A stretch of DNA of 64,000 bases, taken from Ricinus communis. Lineage: Eukaryota; Streptophyta; Magnoliopsida; Malpighiales; Euphorbiaceae. A program made the position numbers and the translations under genes. The notes beneath the pieces were generated by a model. That model saw nothing but the letters and a program-made list of their open reading frames with translations. It did no database searches and was not told where the DNA came from. Shown one piece after another: positions 49,122-61,639 of the stretch (positions are counted from its first letter, which is position 1; each line of letters starts with the position of its first letter). Location of the stretch: positions 8,124,501 to 8,188,500 of the forward strand of contig NC_063260.1 of NCBI RefSeq assembly GCF_019578655.1, written 5' to 3'.

Positions 49122-52100
49122 ATGGGTGACGAGGAGTTCATGGCGAACGAGTCTGACACGGTCGGAGCGACTGGTTCTTCAAATAAACCCCCAAGGCTAT
49201 TTATTAAAGAAATGGTTATGAGGAACTTCAAATCTTACGCTGGTGAACAACGCGTTGGTCCTTTTCACAAGGTTTCGCTTTGGCTTTTTTAATTTTCAGT
49301 TTTGTTTCATTTCTGGGCTCTCTTTGGCTAAAGATGAAAAATTAGAGCTCTTTCGGTTATCTAATTTTATCAAAATTCGCTTTGCGCCTCAGAGTTTCTC
49401 TGCAGTAGTCGGACCTAATGGAAGTGGAAAGAGTAATGTAATTGACGCGATGCTGTTTGTTTTTGGAAAGCGAGCAAAGCAGGTTCTGTAATAAATTTCT
49501 CGTTTTCTTGTATTTTTACTCAACGCATTGTCTAGAATTCAGCTATTTTTCAACGCATTGTATTTTTACTCAAAGAAGTACTGCTTTGGGTAGATATTAG
49601 TTTTTGTTGTTGTTCGGTTTTAGGGTTTAACTTTCATTTAATCTCTTGTGCCTTGATTGGAATGTGCAGATGAGACTTAATAAAGTTTCTGAACTTATTC
49701 ACAACTCTACAAATCACCAGAATTTGGATAGTGCTGGTGTTTCTGTTCATTTTCAGGAAATTATAGATCTGGTAATTATTTTTTTAAAATTTTGTTTACA
49801 TGTAACTACTTACATGTCTTAGTGATTTAAAGGTACCTTTGTCAAAGTTTTAAATGAACATATCTTCAAACTGATTTCTCCATCAGGATGATGGGAACTA
49901 TGAAGTTGTTCCACGGAGTGATTTTGTAATCACTAGGGTTGCATTTCGTGATAACTCTTCCAAGTATTACATCAATGATCGTGGAAGTAATTTTACTGAG
50001 GTCACCAAGAAACTGAAAGGGAAGGGGGTTGACCTCGACAATAACCGTTTTCTTATTCTTCAGGTGTGTTTTGGAAATATACCATTGTAATTTGAGCGAG
50101 AATTTGGTGTCTGGATTTTGAGATTTTGCTGCTGTTATTTCAGGGAGAAGTTGAGCAGATTTCATTGATGAAGCCTAAAGCACAAGGACCACATGATGAA
50201 GGTTTTCTTGAATACTTGGAAGACATAATTGGAACTGATAAATATGTTGAAAAGATTGAAGAATCATCTAAGGAGTAAGCATTTTGTTTCCCTTTTAAGT
50301 TTAGGAACATATCTACATGCTCTTATTTCTACATTCTGAATCCAAATTCTGGATGAGAGTATGCATTACACTAGTTATTTGTTCAAGTGAAACCCCAGGG
50401 AGAAAATTATCAGTTATGTTAACTGTTATAATAATGAGAAGCTCAAAGTAAAAAGTACATACAGGCAGGGAAGTACTGAAAAAGAAGGTAATTTGTTGCA
50501 TGGTACCAATAAACTGTTGTGGTGACTGGGTGGTTTGAAACTGCAGTGGATAATGTTAGTTGGATGGTGATGGTAGCTATTGCAGTGATAATAACAATGG
50601 TGATGGTGGAGTGATGACGGTCATGATCATAGCTATACTGTTGGGTGATGAGGGTGGTTGCTGAAACATTGACTGGGAAATGGTGGTGAGGTGATAACAG
50701 CAATTGTTCATCATGGTGGCATTGTACATGCTGGCATGGCAATGATTGGTTTCTATAATGGCGGTAGAAATGAAAGTGGCGGGTATTGGTGGTGGTTAGG
50801 TGTTTGGGAGGGAAGATAGCTGTACTGGCAATGATGTGGTTGTGCTTATTCTGTTTAAATTTCATGTGTTTGGGGAGGGAAGATAGCTGTATTGGCAATG
50901 ATGCGGTGGCTTCAGTTCTATTTAAATTCCAACCTATGCTTTCTAGATTTTACATTGCTTAAGGACTAAAAACTGTCTGCATTTTATTGTCACTGTTTCC
51001 TAAACAGCACTTGCAATGTAATTTGATGTTATTTACTCTCATATTTGTTCCCATTGCTTACTTTCATTCATGTTCTCATAGGCTGGAATCCCTTAATGAG
51101 AAAAGGTCTGGGGTAGTGCAGATGGTTAAATTAGCAGAAAAAGAAAGAGATAGCTTGGAGGTTTGTTTACTTTGTTATAACTAACCTTGTTAACTTTAGT
51201 GTTTCATTAGATCATCACCACATATGTTTAATTAAGTTTGTTGTTCTTCATCTGTGGTGTAGGATGTGAAGAATGAAGCAGAGTCCTATATGCTGAAAGA
51301 GTTATCACTTTTGAAATGGCAAGAGAAAGCTACAAAATTAGCTTATGAGGATAATGGTGCAAAAATGGTTGAAATGCAAGCAAATGTTACTAGCCTAGAA
51401 GAAAATTTAAGTGCTGAAAGGTTAGTTTAGATATGAAAGTACTTAATTTGTTTGTTCCATGACTAAGCTTGTTGGAATTTGTTCAAGTTTTTGTCATCTT
51501 GTTTAGGGAGAAGATTCAAGAAAGTCATAAAACTTTGAAGGAGCTTGAGACTGTGCATAAGAAATACGCGAAAAGACAGGAGGTTTGTACTGCTTGTATT
51601 TTATATCTTGGTAACCATATGGTTGTGCATGTGTTTACCTATTAATGATATTTAATTTTTCCCCTTCGACATGGAAATAAATCTTTTATATATCAGGAAC
51701 TTGACAGTGATCTCAGAAATTGTAAAGAGGAGTTTAAGGAGTTTGAAAGGCAGGATGTCAAATATCGGGAGGACTTGAAGCACAAGAAGCAAAAGATCAA
51801 GAAACTTGAAGATAAACTCGAAAAGGTACGGGAAAGGTGAGCTTTTTGGCAATTGAAAATGGACATTCATCTAAATGTTTTGTCTTCCTATGCAGGACTC
51901 ATCAAAGATTGACGACCTAACAAAGGAGTGCGAGGACTCAACAAATTTGATTCCAAAACTTGAGGATGATGTTCCAAAGCTGCAAAAACTCTTGGTGGAC
52001 GAGGAAAGAGTGTTAGAAGATATAGTAGAGAATGCTAAAGGTTGTGGCTTTTCCTTTTAGTTTGTAAACATTGAAAATTCTTTTTGGTTTCTTTTTATGA

Positions 52101-55100
52101 ATTATTATTATTAATATTAAGATGCTTATTTTAACATATAAATTAGTGAGATATAAGCTGCTTAGAGTGCATTTCTTTACTCATTCTTGTCTGCCACTCT
52201 CTTTTAGCATGTGTATACTTTCTAAGTAAAGTTTCCGTATGTTGGTTGACAAACAGTTGAAACTGAAGGACATCGCTCTGAGCTTGTTAAGGTTCGTGCT
52301 GAACTAGAACCATGGGAAAAACAACTCATTGATCACAAGGGAAAAGTAGAAGTTGCATGTACTGAAAGCAAGCTTTTGAGTGAGAAGGTGAGGCTAGATG
52401 GTGCATGAATCTTATTTAATTGGAAATGCTCAATGATACGCTGTAGATATACTTAGCATTTCAATTTTTAAAAGATAATTTAGCATGTTGTACTAGAACT
52501 CTTGTGAGCTGATGCTAGAGACTTCTGTTCTCCTTAGAGTGTTGCATGGAGTTCTTAAGTAAATATGTAATTTATATCAGTTATTATATATCACCAGTAT
52601 TAAAGATATGAAATTAAATCAATTGTTTGCAATGTTGCCATACTCTTTGCTGACTGGTGAAAATTACTGAATTACTTTGCAAAGGATGTTATACTTGGCT
52701 AAAAATGTGCTTGTTGGTTGTTTCAGCACGAAGCTGGTCGTGCAGCTTTTGAAGACGCAAAAAAGCAGATAGATATTATTATGGGAAGAATTGAAACAAA
52801 AACTGCAGACATTGAAAAACTACAAAGTGAAATAGAAAAGCACAAGCATGTAGCATCAGAAGCCCATAATGTGGAACAAGTAAGTAAAATGCTGATAACT
52901 ATCTGAACTTTGTTATTCTTATATGCTTTTGCTAAGTAGGAGGTGGTGCAAACACTTCTATGTTTTCAGGATTGCATCAAAGAACAAGAAGCATTGGTTA
53001 CACATGAACAAGCTGCAAGACAAAAGGTTGCAGAACTTAAATCTACGGTTGAATCTGAAAGAAGTCAGGGTTCAGTTATGAGAGCAATTATGCAGGCAAA
53101 AGAATCTAACAAGATAGAGGGAATATACGGCCGGATGGGAGATTTAGGTGCTATTAATGGTGAGTGTCCTCAATGATGATTAATGGGAAGCCCGATTATG
53201 ATTAAATACATTCTTTTTGGCATATTGTCCTTTAGCATACAATATAATTCTAAATTTGTTCAATTCAATTTGCGGAATTGCATGGGAGGCATGCATCATT
53301 AGGACTTCCTTTCCTCTTTGATGTACTTAACTTTTTTGTAATATATCCTCCATAGAACAAGAGGTGAAGTTTGTAGTAGAGCACTTCTTTCCTTATTTGT
53401 CTATTCTTTCCTTTTAATCTTGTCTGATGTTCGATAGACTTGTCTTTCCCTGACATATATATATACATACAAAGCTTTATTTTCCTCAGTTTTTCAGTCA
53501 TGGATATACAAGGTTCCAATTGTTTTATGTTTGACAGACTTGTCTTTCCCACATTTAAAGAAAACTTTGTTTTCCTCAATTTTCAGATTAATAACTTACA
53601 AGTTTGCATTTTTGTGTTACCTTGTATCACTTTCAGGTTAATGCGTTCACATTCTTGTTAATTTTTGTCATTGCAGCAAAATATGACGTTGCTATATCAA
53701 CAGCCTGTCCTGGACTAGACTATATTGTGGTGGAGACAACTGCTGCAGCCCAAGCATGTGTTGAGCTTCTACGAAGAGAGAATCTTGGGGTTGCTACTTT
53801 CATGATATTGGTACTAACTGCATATTCTAGATGGTAGCTCTTAATTATTTTGAGCACCTCCAAGAACTTGCTGAACAAGGGTCGGGTGTTTTGGCCTGAA
53901 AAGTTTTGCCATTAAAATGAATATAAAATCTCAGGACAAGATATCTGATGGCTGAATTGGCCAATTTTGCATGAACAACTTGATATTTGTTTTCCTTGTT
54001 GCGGTCTATCTCATAATTTAGGCTGTCTTACGAAATTTGACCTATGAAAAGTGGCTTCTGAAATGTTTAGATGATAACAATGACTAGTGCGTGCAGAAAA
54101 TATATATTTTAGTGAGGCTTCCATCTATTGCATAGAAATGTCTAGACGGCAAGTTTGTGCAACAACTTTTGAATTTTGACATTATTTTGCATATGTGAAA
54201 CTAAGGGCTTGCAGCAATAGTTCTGAAATTGTTAAGCATTTCATCAGAATTTCAGATAAAGGTCAATTGGGTTCTTAGATTTGGTAGACGCCTTATTTTG
54301 GAATGTGATTAACTGGTCAAGTACATTATGCTATATGCTTCAACAATTATGCCATTTCTTCGATGCAGGAGAAGCAAGTTGATCTCTTGCCAAAGTTGAA
54401 GGCTAAAGTAACCAGTCCTGAGGGAGTTCCACGTCTTTTTGATTTGGTTAAAGTTCAGGATGAAAGGATGAAGCTTGCGTTCTATGCTGCTTTGGGTAAC
54501 ACTGTTGTAGCAAGTGATCTGGATCAGGTAGATTCTAGCTTCTTAATGCAGCTCATATTTACAAATTTTTAAATATTGTTTATTTCCATGTAAATGCTGG
54601 AAAATTTCTTCATTGTAGCTCTTCCTAGCAGGAAAATTCTATGGATTTGATCTAAAATTGGTTGAATGCAGAAAAAAAGGATCCATTTAGCTACTTAGCT
54701 TAATCCAACTATGTTAATTTAAGCCTTAGTTGACTGAGTAGATAGCACTCTCTGAACATGCCCTTAATCTTTTGGCATCTGAACTAGTTTCATTAGATGC
54801 AGCTGCAGAAGCTTATAAGCGTTTTTATACTTTTGGTTGTTTTTGTTTCGTCTTTGTTCATAGAAGAAACTATGTGATTCAAAACCTTGAACAGGCAGAA
54901 GCTGTGGCTTTGTAGCTGCTGAAAGAATACTTTCTAAAATTTCCAAATATTGCCCTCAAATTAGGAATTATCTTTTGTTCTATTCCATATGCTTTGATCT
55001 CTTGCCATGTTTAGTCGAGCAGGTTCTTCAAGGATCTTTAAATGATTCTAAAGTTCCTGCGCCATTACTTTGAACTAGTGTACGCTAATTCTAGACCGGA

Positions 55101-58100
55101 AAATAATAGATTCTTCTTGTTTTCTATATATAGGCTACACGAATTGCTTATGGTAGGAACATGGACTTCCGACGTGTGGTTACTCTTGATGGTGCACTTT
55201 TTGAAAAATCTGGTACGATGAGTGGTGGGGGAAGCAAGCCACGTGGTGGTAAAATGGGCACATCTATTCGATCTGCCAGCGTTTCTGCAGAAGTTGTTGC
55301 AAATGCTGAGAAGGAGCTCTCTACTATGGTTGGCAAATTAAATGACATCCGCCAAAAAATAATTGATGCAGTGAGAAGTTACCAAGCCTCAGAAAAAGCA
55401 ATTACTCATATGGAGATGGAATTGGCCAAAAGTCAGAAAGAGGTAATACGTATGTTGCAGTTTATGCAATCTTTTTTTAGCTGCTGCAGAAGAAATAAAT
55501 CTAAAATGACTACGTCTCAAACAGATTGACAGTTTGAATTCTGAACATAGTTATCTTGAGAAGCAACTTGGTTCCCTGGAGGCTGCATCACAGCCAAAGA
55601 AGGATGAGCTTGATAGGCTTAAGGAACTGAAGAAAATTATATCTTCAGAGGAAATGGAGATTGACAGACTTACACAAGGGTCTAAAAAGCTGAAAGAGAA
55701 GGTATATGAGGAATCCATCGTGTCTCTGATTCACATTTAAATTTTTGATTCCCTTCTGAATATCTAGATGTTCTTGATGTATAATTGACTGTATCTATAA
55801 TGTCAAATGTTCTATAATTTTAGTCTGATAGTAAAGTTTAGTTGACTTAGGCTTAATCATCTCTGCTGACAGGCTTTGGAGCTTCAGAATAAAATAGAAA
55901 ATGCTGGGGGTGAAACATTGAAAGCACAGAAGGCAAAAGTCAAGAAGATTCAGTCTGTAAGATCTAAGATGACTTTAAAATGTTGAAATTACTAAGATGT
56001 AGTGCTTGTACTAATTTATCCTCTGCATAAATCAGGAAATTGATAAGACAAGCACAGAGATCAACCGACAGAAGGTTCAAATAGAGACAAATCAGAAAAT
56101 GATAAAGAAGTTAACTAAGGGGATTGAGGACTCCAAGAAGGAAAAGGATCGATTTGTTGAGGAGAAGGAAAAACTGAAAAGTGTTTTCAAGGAAATAGAA
56201 GAAAAGGCTTTTGCAGTTCAAGAGAATTATAAAAAGACACAGCAGGTCTATTTTTTGAATCTTTGAGTTTCAACATGGTAATTCAGTTATGGAAGAATTT
56301 TCATTTTTGCTGAATGCCTTGTCTATTGGCAGCTAATTGATCAACATAAAGAAGTGTTAGATAAAGCAAAATCTGAGTATGAAAATGTGAAGAAAATTGT
56401 GGATGAGTTGCGGGCATCGGAGGTACTGTGCCAATAAATTTAATTATTATGTTACTAGTTTTTGGTCAAATGACAAACTAAATCAGTTGGTTTTCGTCAT
56501 TTTATGGTACAGGTTGATGCTGACTACAAACTGCAAGATATGAAGAAATGCTACAAGGAGTTAGAATTGAAGGGAAAGGGTTACAAGAAAAAGCTCGATG
56601 ACTTACAAAATGCTCTTACGCACCATATGGAGCAGTATGTGGATTTATGGAGAAGTCATCAGTATTTGTGGCTGCATTATCATGATATATTTTTAATGTT
56701 GTCTTGTTGGTTGCAGAATTCAGAAAGATCTAGTGGACCCTGAAAAGCTTCAAGCAACCTTGGCAGATGAGACTCTTGCCAAAGCCTGTGACCTCAGAAG
56801 GGCCATGGAAACGGTAGCATTGCTGGAAGCCCAACTAAAAGAGATGAATCCAAATCTGGAATCTATCTCAGAGTATGATCTTCTGTTTCAATTGCTATGA
56901 AAATTCATGCACAGGTTCTTACATTGACATTGTGCAATATACTCTGCTTAAAATGTACTTATTATTGCAGATATCGGGGAAAGGTTTCATTGTACAATGG
57001 GCGAGTTGAGGAGCTGAACACGGTCACTCAACAGCGGGATGATATAAAAAAGCAGCATGATGAATGGCGAAAGAAAAGGCAAGATTATTGTCATTTATAC
57101 ACTTTGGTTATGCTCTTAATGTTATTATCTTTATCTGAATTGGTTATTGCTTCAGGTTGGATGAGTTCATGGCTGGATTCAATACAATATCATTGAAGTT
57201 AAAGGAAATGTATCAGGTAGGATGATGAATTTTTCATGTGTTATTGTCGGAATGTATATGCATGTTTGTGCCTTTTTATTTGGGTGTTTGTGGATGCAGT
57301 TTTCTGGTTAGGTCTTTCTCCTTTTTGTTTTTCGCTTTAATCTGATTTTAAATTAAACTATGATCTAATAAAACGTTTTGGTTGCCAATCTGTACGCGGG
57401 ACTTACCTGTGTCGATCTTGATGTATTGTCACAGATGATTACACTTGGAGGAGATGCAGAACTTGAGCTGGTGGATTCTTTGGATCCTTTCTCTGAAGGT
57501 GTTGTCTTCAGTGTCAGACCGCCCAAGAAGAGCTGGAAAAACATTGCCAACTTATCTGGTGGTGAAAAGGTTAATACTAATAATTGTCGATTCTTTTTTA
57601 CCATACAAGTGTTTTGAGTTGTTGAAGATATTCTTAGATGTTGGGTTATAATAGCATTGCATCTTGCAACTGTCTTCAGACTCTTAGTTCACTGGCTCTT
57701 GTTTTTGCACTTCATCACTACAAGCCAACACCTCTGTATGTAATGGATGAAATTGATGCTGCTCTAGGTAATTTTTCATTGGACTTCTCATCTTAAATCT
57801 TTATTTCGTATTTTTTATAGTTCCTTGGCATTCTCTGTTGTTTTTAACTTGAGTAGTTCATATGGGTTACCAGATTTCAAGAATGTTTCTATTGTGGGAC
57901 ATTATGTGAAGGACAGGACAAAAGATGCACAATTCATCATCATAAGGTAGGCTAGCTGCTGACAATGAATTATCGCTGTTGCTTCTGATGCTATATTTAC
58001 TTATCTTTGTTGGATGTGTATTTTCTTAAAAAAAAATTTCCGACTATATGCAGCCTTAGAAACAACATGTTTGAGTTGGCTGATCGACTTGTTGGAATCT

Positions 58101-58174
58101 ACAAAACTGACAACTGCACTAAGAGCATTACGATCAATCCTGGCAGTTTTGTGGTGTGTGGAAATGCTGCTTGA
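49122..58174 (+). CDS. SMC4: SMC4, condensin core ATPase subunit
   Basis: 28 exons give one continuous 1245-residue frame, close to the roughly 1240 residues of plant SMC4. Exons: 49122-49271, 49393-49482, 49670-49771, 49887-50063, 50144-50274, 51082-51160, 51263-51420, 51507-51582, 51697-51825, 51896-52040, 52257-52387, 52727-52879, 52970-53159, 53677-53810, 54369-54527, 55134-55442, 55525-55701, 55873-55956, 56036-56245, 56333-56422, 56513-56634, 56717-56872, 56971-57078, 57156-57216, 57435-57569, 57680-57767, 57874-57946, 58054-58174. Domains: N-terminal ATPase head with Walker A GPNGSGKS (57-64); a long coiled coil; hinge about 555-735 (EGIYGRMGDLGAI ... SGTMSGGG); second coiled coil; C-terminal head with signature LSGGEK (1147-1152) and Walker B LYVMDEID (1171-1178). 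SMC4 pairs with SMC2 and non-SMC subunits in condensin to compact chromosomes. LFIKEMVMRNFKSYAGEQ near the N-terminus, KRAKQMRLNKVSELIHNS and the C-terminal VKDRTKDAQFII mark SMC4 rather than SMC1-3. All introns are GT-AG except the one at 57079-57155, which is GC-AG. Confidence 0.95.
50275..51081 (+). other. SMC4 intron 5, with GGTGATG-rich tract and 66-bp duplication
   Basis: This is the largest intron of the gene (807 bp). Its middle (about 50515-50800) is rich in GGTGAT/GATGG motifs. The 66-bp unit beginning GTGTTTGGGAGGGAAGATAG at 50800 is repeated from 50866 with few changes. The minus-strand ORF across it (50443-50898) is a His/Thr-rich shadow of the repeat. Confidence 0.8.
53160..53676 (+). 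other. SMC4 intron 13, with an internal duplication
   Basis: In this 517-bp intron the segment containing AGACTTGTCTTTCCC, about 50-60 bp of linker and TTTTCCTCAGTTTTTCAG occurs twice about 100 bp apart (near 53437 and 53537). The copy creates extra pyrimidine-tract/AG pairs upstream of the true acceptor at 53676. Confidence 0.7.
57079..57155 (+). other. GC-AG intron of SMC4 (intron 23)
   Basis: The exon ends ...AAGAAAAG and the intron begins GCAAGA; the acceptor is TTCAG followed by GTTGGATGAG. Joining here gives the family-conserved reading KKRLDEFMAGFNTISLKL. No GT donor nearby preserves the frame. AG|GCAAG matches the strong consensus of plant GC donors. Confidence 0.9.
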
Positions 58175-58715
58175 TGCGCATGTGGATTTTTGCATTACGC
58201 CCTCGCCGTTCCTCTTGTACAGGCCAGATTCTTACAACTATGCAAATATCAACTCGATATTTATTTGGAATATATTTTATTTTACCACATATTTAATGTC
58301 CAGCAGGTGTGTGCCTGTGGTAAGCATAGTGCACATTAATTAGCGTCCTTGGAATTGTTTTGTAGATAGACATTTCACTGTAATGGTCTTTTGGCACAAT
58401 CGAGCTTGCTTTGGTAATGATGCCTCTTTTATGTAATAGTTGGTAATGATGCCTCTCTTTGCTAATTCGAAATCTGTCAGCCAAATATGAGAATGGTGCC
58501 TAACAGGCTACCTATTTTCCATCTACTATATTTATTCAACTGATGATACAAGTAGCGAAGGTGTACACAGGCAGACTTTCTATTTATGGTACAGAGTTGC
58601 TATTAAGTAAAGCAAGAAAATGAAGACAATGATACAAGAAAACTGTCATGAGCTGAGCTCATTTGTTGCAGCCTTCTTACTTTTCCCCTTTTGACACAAT
58701 AAAATGGCACTTCTT
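58175..58715. other. Convergent 3' intergenic space between SMC4 and the NIP gene
   Basis: Only 541 bp separate the two stop codons, so both 3' UTRs must fit here and may overlap as antisense tails. It contains a 28-bp direct duplication of TTGGTAATGATGCCTCT (near 58412 and 58440). No ORF of interest. Confidence 0.7.
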
Positions 58716-61313
58716 TCACAGGGCATCAAAGGGGTCTTTATTAGTAGGCTGCTCATTGGTGCTTCTGATTCTCCGAAGCTTGGCAGAAAATGAACGTGGA
58801 GAAATTGCTTGGAGTGGCTGATCAGTTACACGAATAAAATTATAAGACCATGATCCAAGCAATGTCCCAACCACTGGTCCAACAATGTATACCCATATCC
58901 CCTTGTAGTATGCACTAGCTATTGCTGGTCCTAGCGTCCTTGCTGGGTTCATAGATCCGCCTGATATTGGTCTGAAGATGACTAGACAGGTTGTTAGTTA
59001 CCAGCTATTAAATGTTTCTGGTCTTGGTGGGGGAATCCTATAATGAGATTTCGGGACTATGTACATATGTATATTTTTCTTAAAGAAAAACTCTAATGTA
59101 TAAGGATGTCAAAACTTCCAAATAATTTGTGGGTCATTTCTTTAAGATGTTAATTCTTTTAGTACAGAATAAGAGGATTTAGTCATGTCCTGTCTTGTCT
59201 TGAAATCATATGCGTACGCATCCTTAGTTCCTATACTATAAGAGAGATACTCCATGTTCATTTTCTCTCAATTGAAAATTATATATGCTTTTTATGATTA
59301 AGCCTCATAGAAAGAATTTCTTTAATATTGTTCATTACTGTGGTTGAGTATATATTTGTTCACTGCTAGGCACAAGATCTCGACCCTCAGTTTTTGGTAC
59401 TATAATTGCAGGCTACGTGAAATTCCACCAAGTAATACGCCTATTTCGATTTTTTAATGGCCCAAAAAGATACTGTTGACTTTGTTTTTGTTAATCTTAG
59501 GCTTACCCGGCCAATATGGATGTTATACATACTGCAGAACCAACTGCTATACCAGCTAACTCTCCTATCTGCAAAAAAAAAAAGAAAAAGAAAAGAAAAA
59601 AAAGATGAAGAAAAAGTACGTAAAATGAGGAAAATACATGATTTTGGATGGATGTTATTGTGATACTTACCGCCTTGGTGTCAGTTGCCACAGCTGAAGT
59701 AACAAACATCATACAAAATGTTACAACAATTTCCATGACTAAAGCTTGAAAATCTGATCCTGAAGGTGAAGTGGTGCCGATGTGTTTTACAGGATGAAGT
59801 AGCACTTTCAATGTAAAAGAAGCAGAAATTGCTCCTGTTAGTTGAGCTGCTGCATAATATGGTACCTGAAACAAAATTCAACCTCTTTAATCTTTTGAAG
59901 TGAAAAATAACAAAACCATGAATAGAATATAATAATAACTTTCACATGCCTAAAGAGATTTTTTTTTCTTTTATAAATCTCTATGTTTGTGCAAATTTTG
60001 ATATCAAATTTAGTGTCCTATTCCAATTACTGTTCAATTTTGATTCTAACCCTTCTCATTTCTAACTGTTTATTTGTCATTTCGCTCTAGAATTATGGAG
60101 TTCATTGATGGAAAGTATAAAAAAAATGGTTCAAGTTGATAGTTTTAAATAGATGATCTGCAAATGGATAATTTTCTATTAAACAAAGAATAAAAGAACA
60201 TATGCATGAGCAATTATTTTAAAATTATATTGTAAAATAGCAATCCATATATTAAACTGTTTGGACTTCTAGTTTGGTTCATTCCTCAACCAATTTTATG
60301 AGTGTAGTTAGAAGGGAATCAATTATATCTATACATGTGCCCATCAATACCCTTTTCCCTATCTATAATTAATAAGTTTTTTTTTTTTTAATTTTCTTCC
60401 CCAAAAATAAATAATATTTCTTTCTCAATAATCCACATCCATATTTATATTGTGGTTACAGTAAGGTAGCAGAAAATTTGAAATGATGAAAGCTAAGGAT
60501 TTATTCAGTATGGGGTCTAAATTAGCCCATTGCATTATTGTCATGTTCCTGTCACCAGATGTACATGGAATTATATTGTCTACCTGTCTATGAAACCTAA
60601 CCAGGAGAATTTCAATGCGGACAATAACCAAAAACTACCACAGTAATTCTACTAGAGCAGACTGCAAGAAGTCAGGATCCAACTCCTGACAGTCTCATTA
60701 CTATTTGAAAATTTTCTCGAGTACGAGAAAACGACAACCCTGGATTGAATTTTAGATAATAAGATGGATTTTTACCTCCTTCCACGGAAAATGTCTAACA
60801 GCAGCAAAAGCAGTAGTGACTGCTGGATTCATGTGTGCACCTGAAACATGTCCTACTGCATAGATCATTACGGTTACTATAAGCCCGCCTGCTAGTGAAG
60901 CTCCAAGTTTTGAGATTCTTTTGTCATCAGCTGAACTAATAGCAGCAGCACCACATGTTACAAACACCAGTAAATAGGTTGCTATTACTTCTGCCACCAC
61001 CTATACATATAGACTCACCATCGTTAGCTTTTTTTTTTTTTTTTCTGAACAAAAGAAATATTGTCAGTCAAAAGCATATCTAACTAGTATGTTTGTTCCC
61101 GAGGAAATTAAGGGTGGAAAAGAAAGAGAACTAGTAAAAATATATATGTACATGTACCTTTCTGGGAAAACGAGGAGGGTACTGGTTCTGAAATGACTGA
61201 ACAAGACATAAGAATGACTTTTCAGATTTTGGGTTCTCCACTGAGACCAGATGTTCTGGGGAAGCTGGTGACGATGATGAGTTGTTGAGATTTGGATCTA
61301 TTATTGTCTCCAT
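58716..61313 (-). CDS. NIP2: NIP-III aquaporin, Lsi1-type metalloid/silicic acid channel
   Basis: Five exons on the minus strand (61313-61158, 61000-60776, 59865-59671, 59568-59507, 58971-58716), all GT-AG, encode 297 residues; rice Lsi1 has 298 and also five exons. Six membrane segments and two NPA half-helices are present: NPA at 110-112 and 221-223, exactly 108 residues apart. By alignment with remembered Lsi1, the aromatic/arginine filter is G90, S209, G218, R224 (G-S-G-R), the NIP-III signature known to pass silicic acid, boric acid, arsenite and urea at the plasma membrane. Diagnostic blocks are [35 protein letters not shown] and [15 protein letters not shown]. The C-tail has possible phosphorylation serines (RIRSTNE). 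The start is METII: the in-frame upstream ATG at 61382-61380 lies in a probable leader-intron acceptor. The numbered name is by analogy only. Confidence 0.93.
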
Positions 61314-61373
61314 TCTCTCGACTGAGAAACCGCCCTCTAATGAAAATATTGATAGAAAGACGATAAAAAAAGA

Positions 61374-61468
61374 CTGCAACATTTGAAATATATAGAGAGA
61401 AAATCAGAATCAAGAAAATATTCTCATTTTGTCAAGTTAACATCAAGAAACTCAAGTTGCTAATATAC
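61374..61468 (-). other. Possible 5' UTR intron of the NIP gene
   Basis: On the minus strand a donor (AAG|GTATAT, from 61468) and an acceptor (TTTCAAATGTTGCAG, to 61374) flank a T-rich stretch. The ATG inside that acceptor is the only in-frame upstream start, and its use would add a hydrophobic 23-residue extension unlike other NIPs. A second acceptor (TTCTCAG, 61322) is also possible. Confidence 0.4.
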
Positions 61469-61577
61469 CTTCTTCAAGAATTTTCAATCTCTCTTTCTAT
61501 TTCTTTTTCTTTGTTGCAGTGTTCTTGTTACTGTAAAACATATCCATTACAAGCAAAAGAGCTCGAACACAGGCACA

Positions 61578-61587
61578 CATATATAGA
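61578..61587 (-). promoter_or_regulatory. TATA box of the NIP gene
   Basis: TCTATATATG on the minus strand, about 265 bp upstream of the METII start codon, with no better candidate closer. It implies a leader of roughly 230 nt including the putative leader intron. Confidence 0.5.
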
Positions 61588-61639
61588 ACTACTCGGGCAG
61601 GATACATAAGCATTCGCAGTCTAGATTTAGTTGGCCGTT

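Noticed and set aside
50443..50898. 151-codon minus-strand ORF, His/Thr-rich
   Set aside because: It lies within SMC4 intron 5 and arises from the GGTGATG-rich repeat read on the opposite strand.
61314..61382. Longer NIP start (MLQSFFIVFL...)
   Set aside because: It would add a hydrophobic segment absent from NIPs, and the ATG lies within a good splice acceptor. METII gives the normal length of 297.
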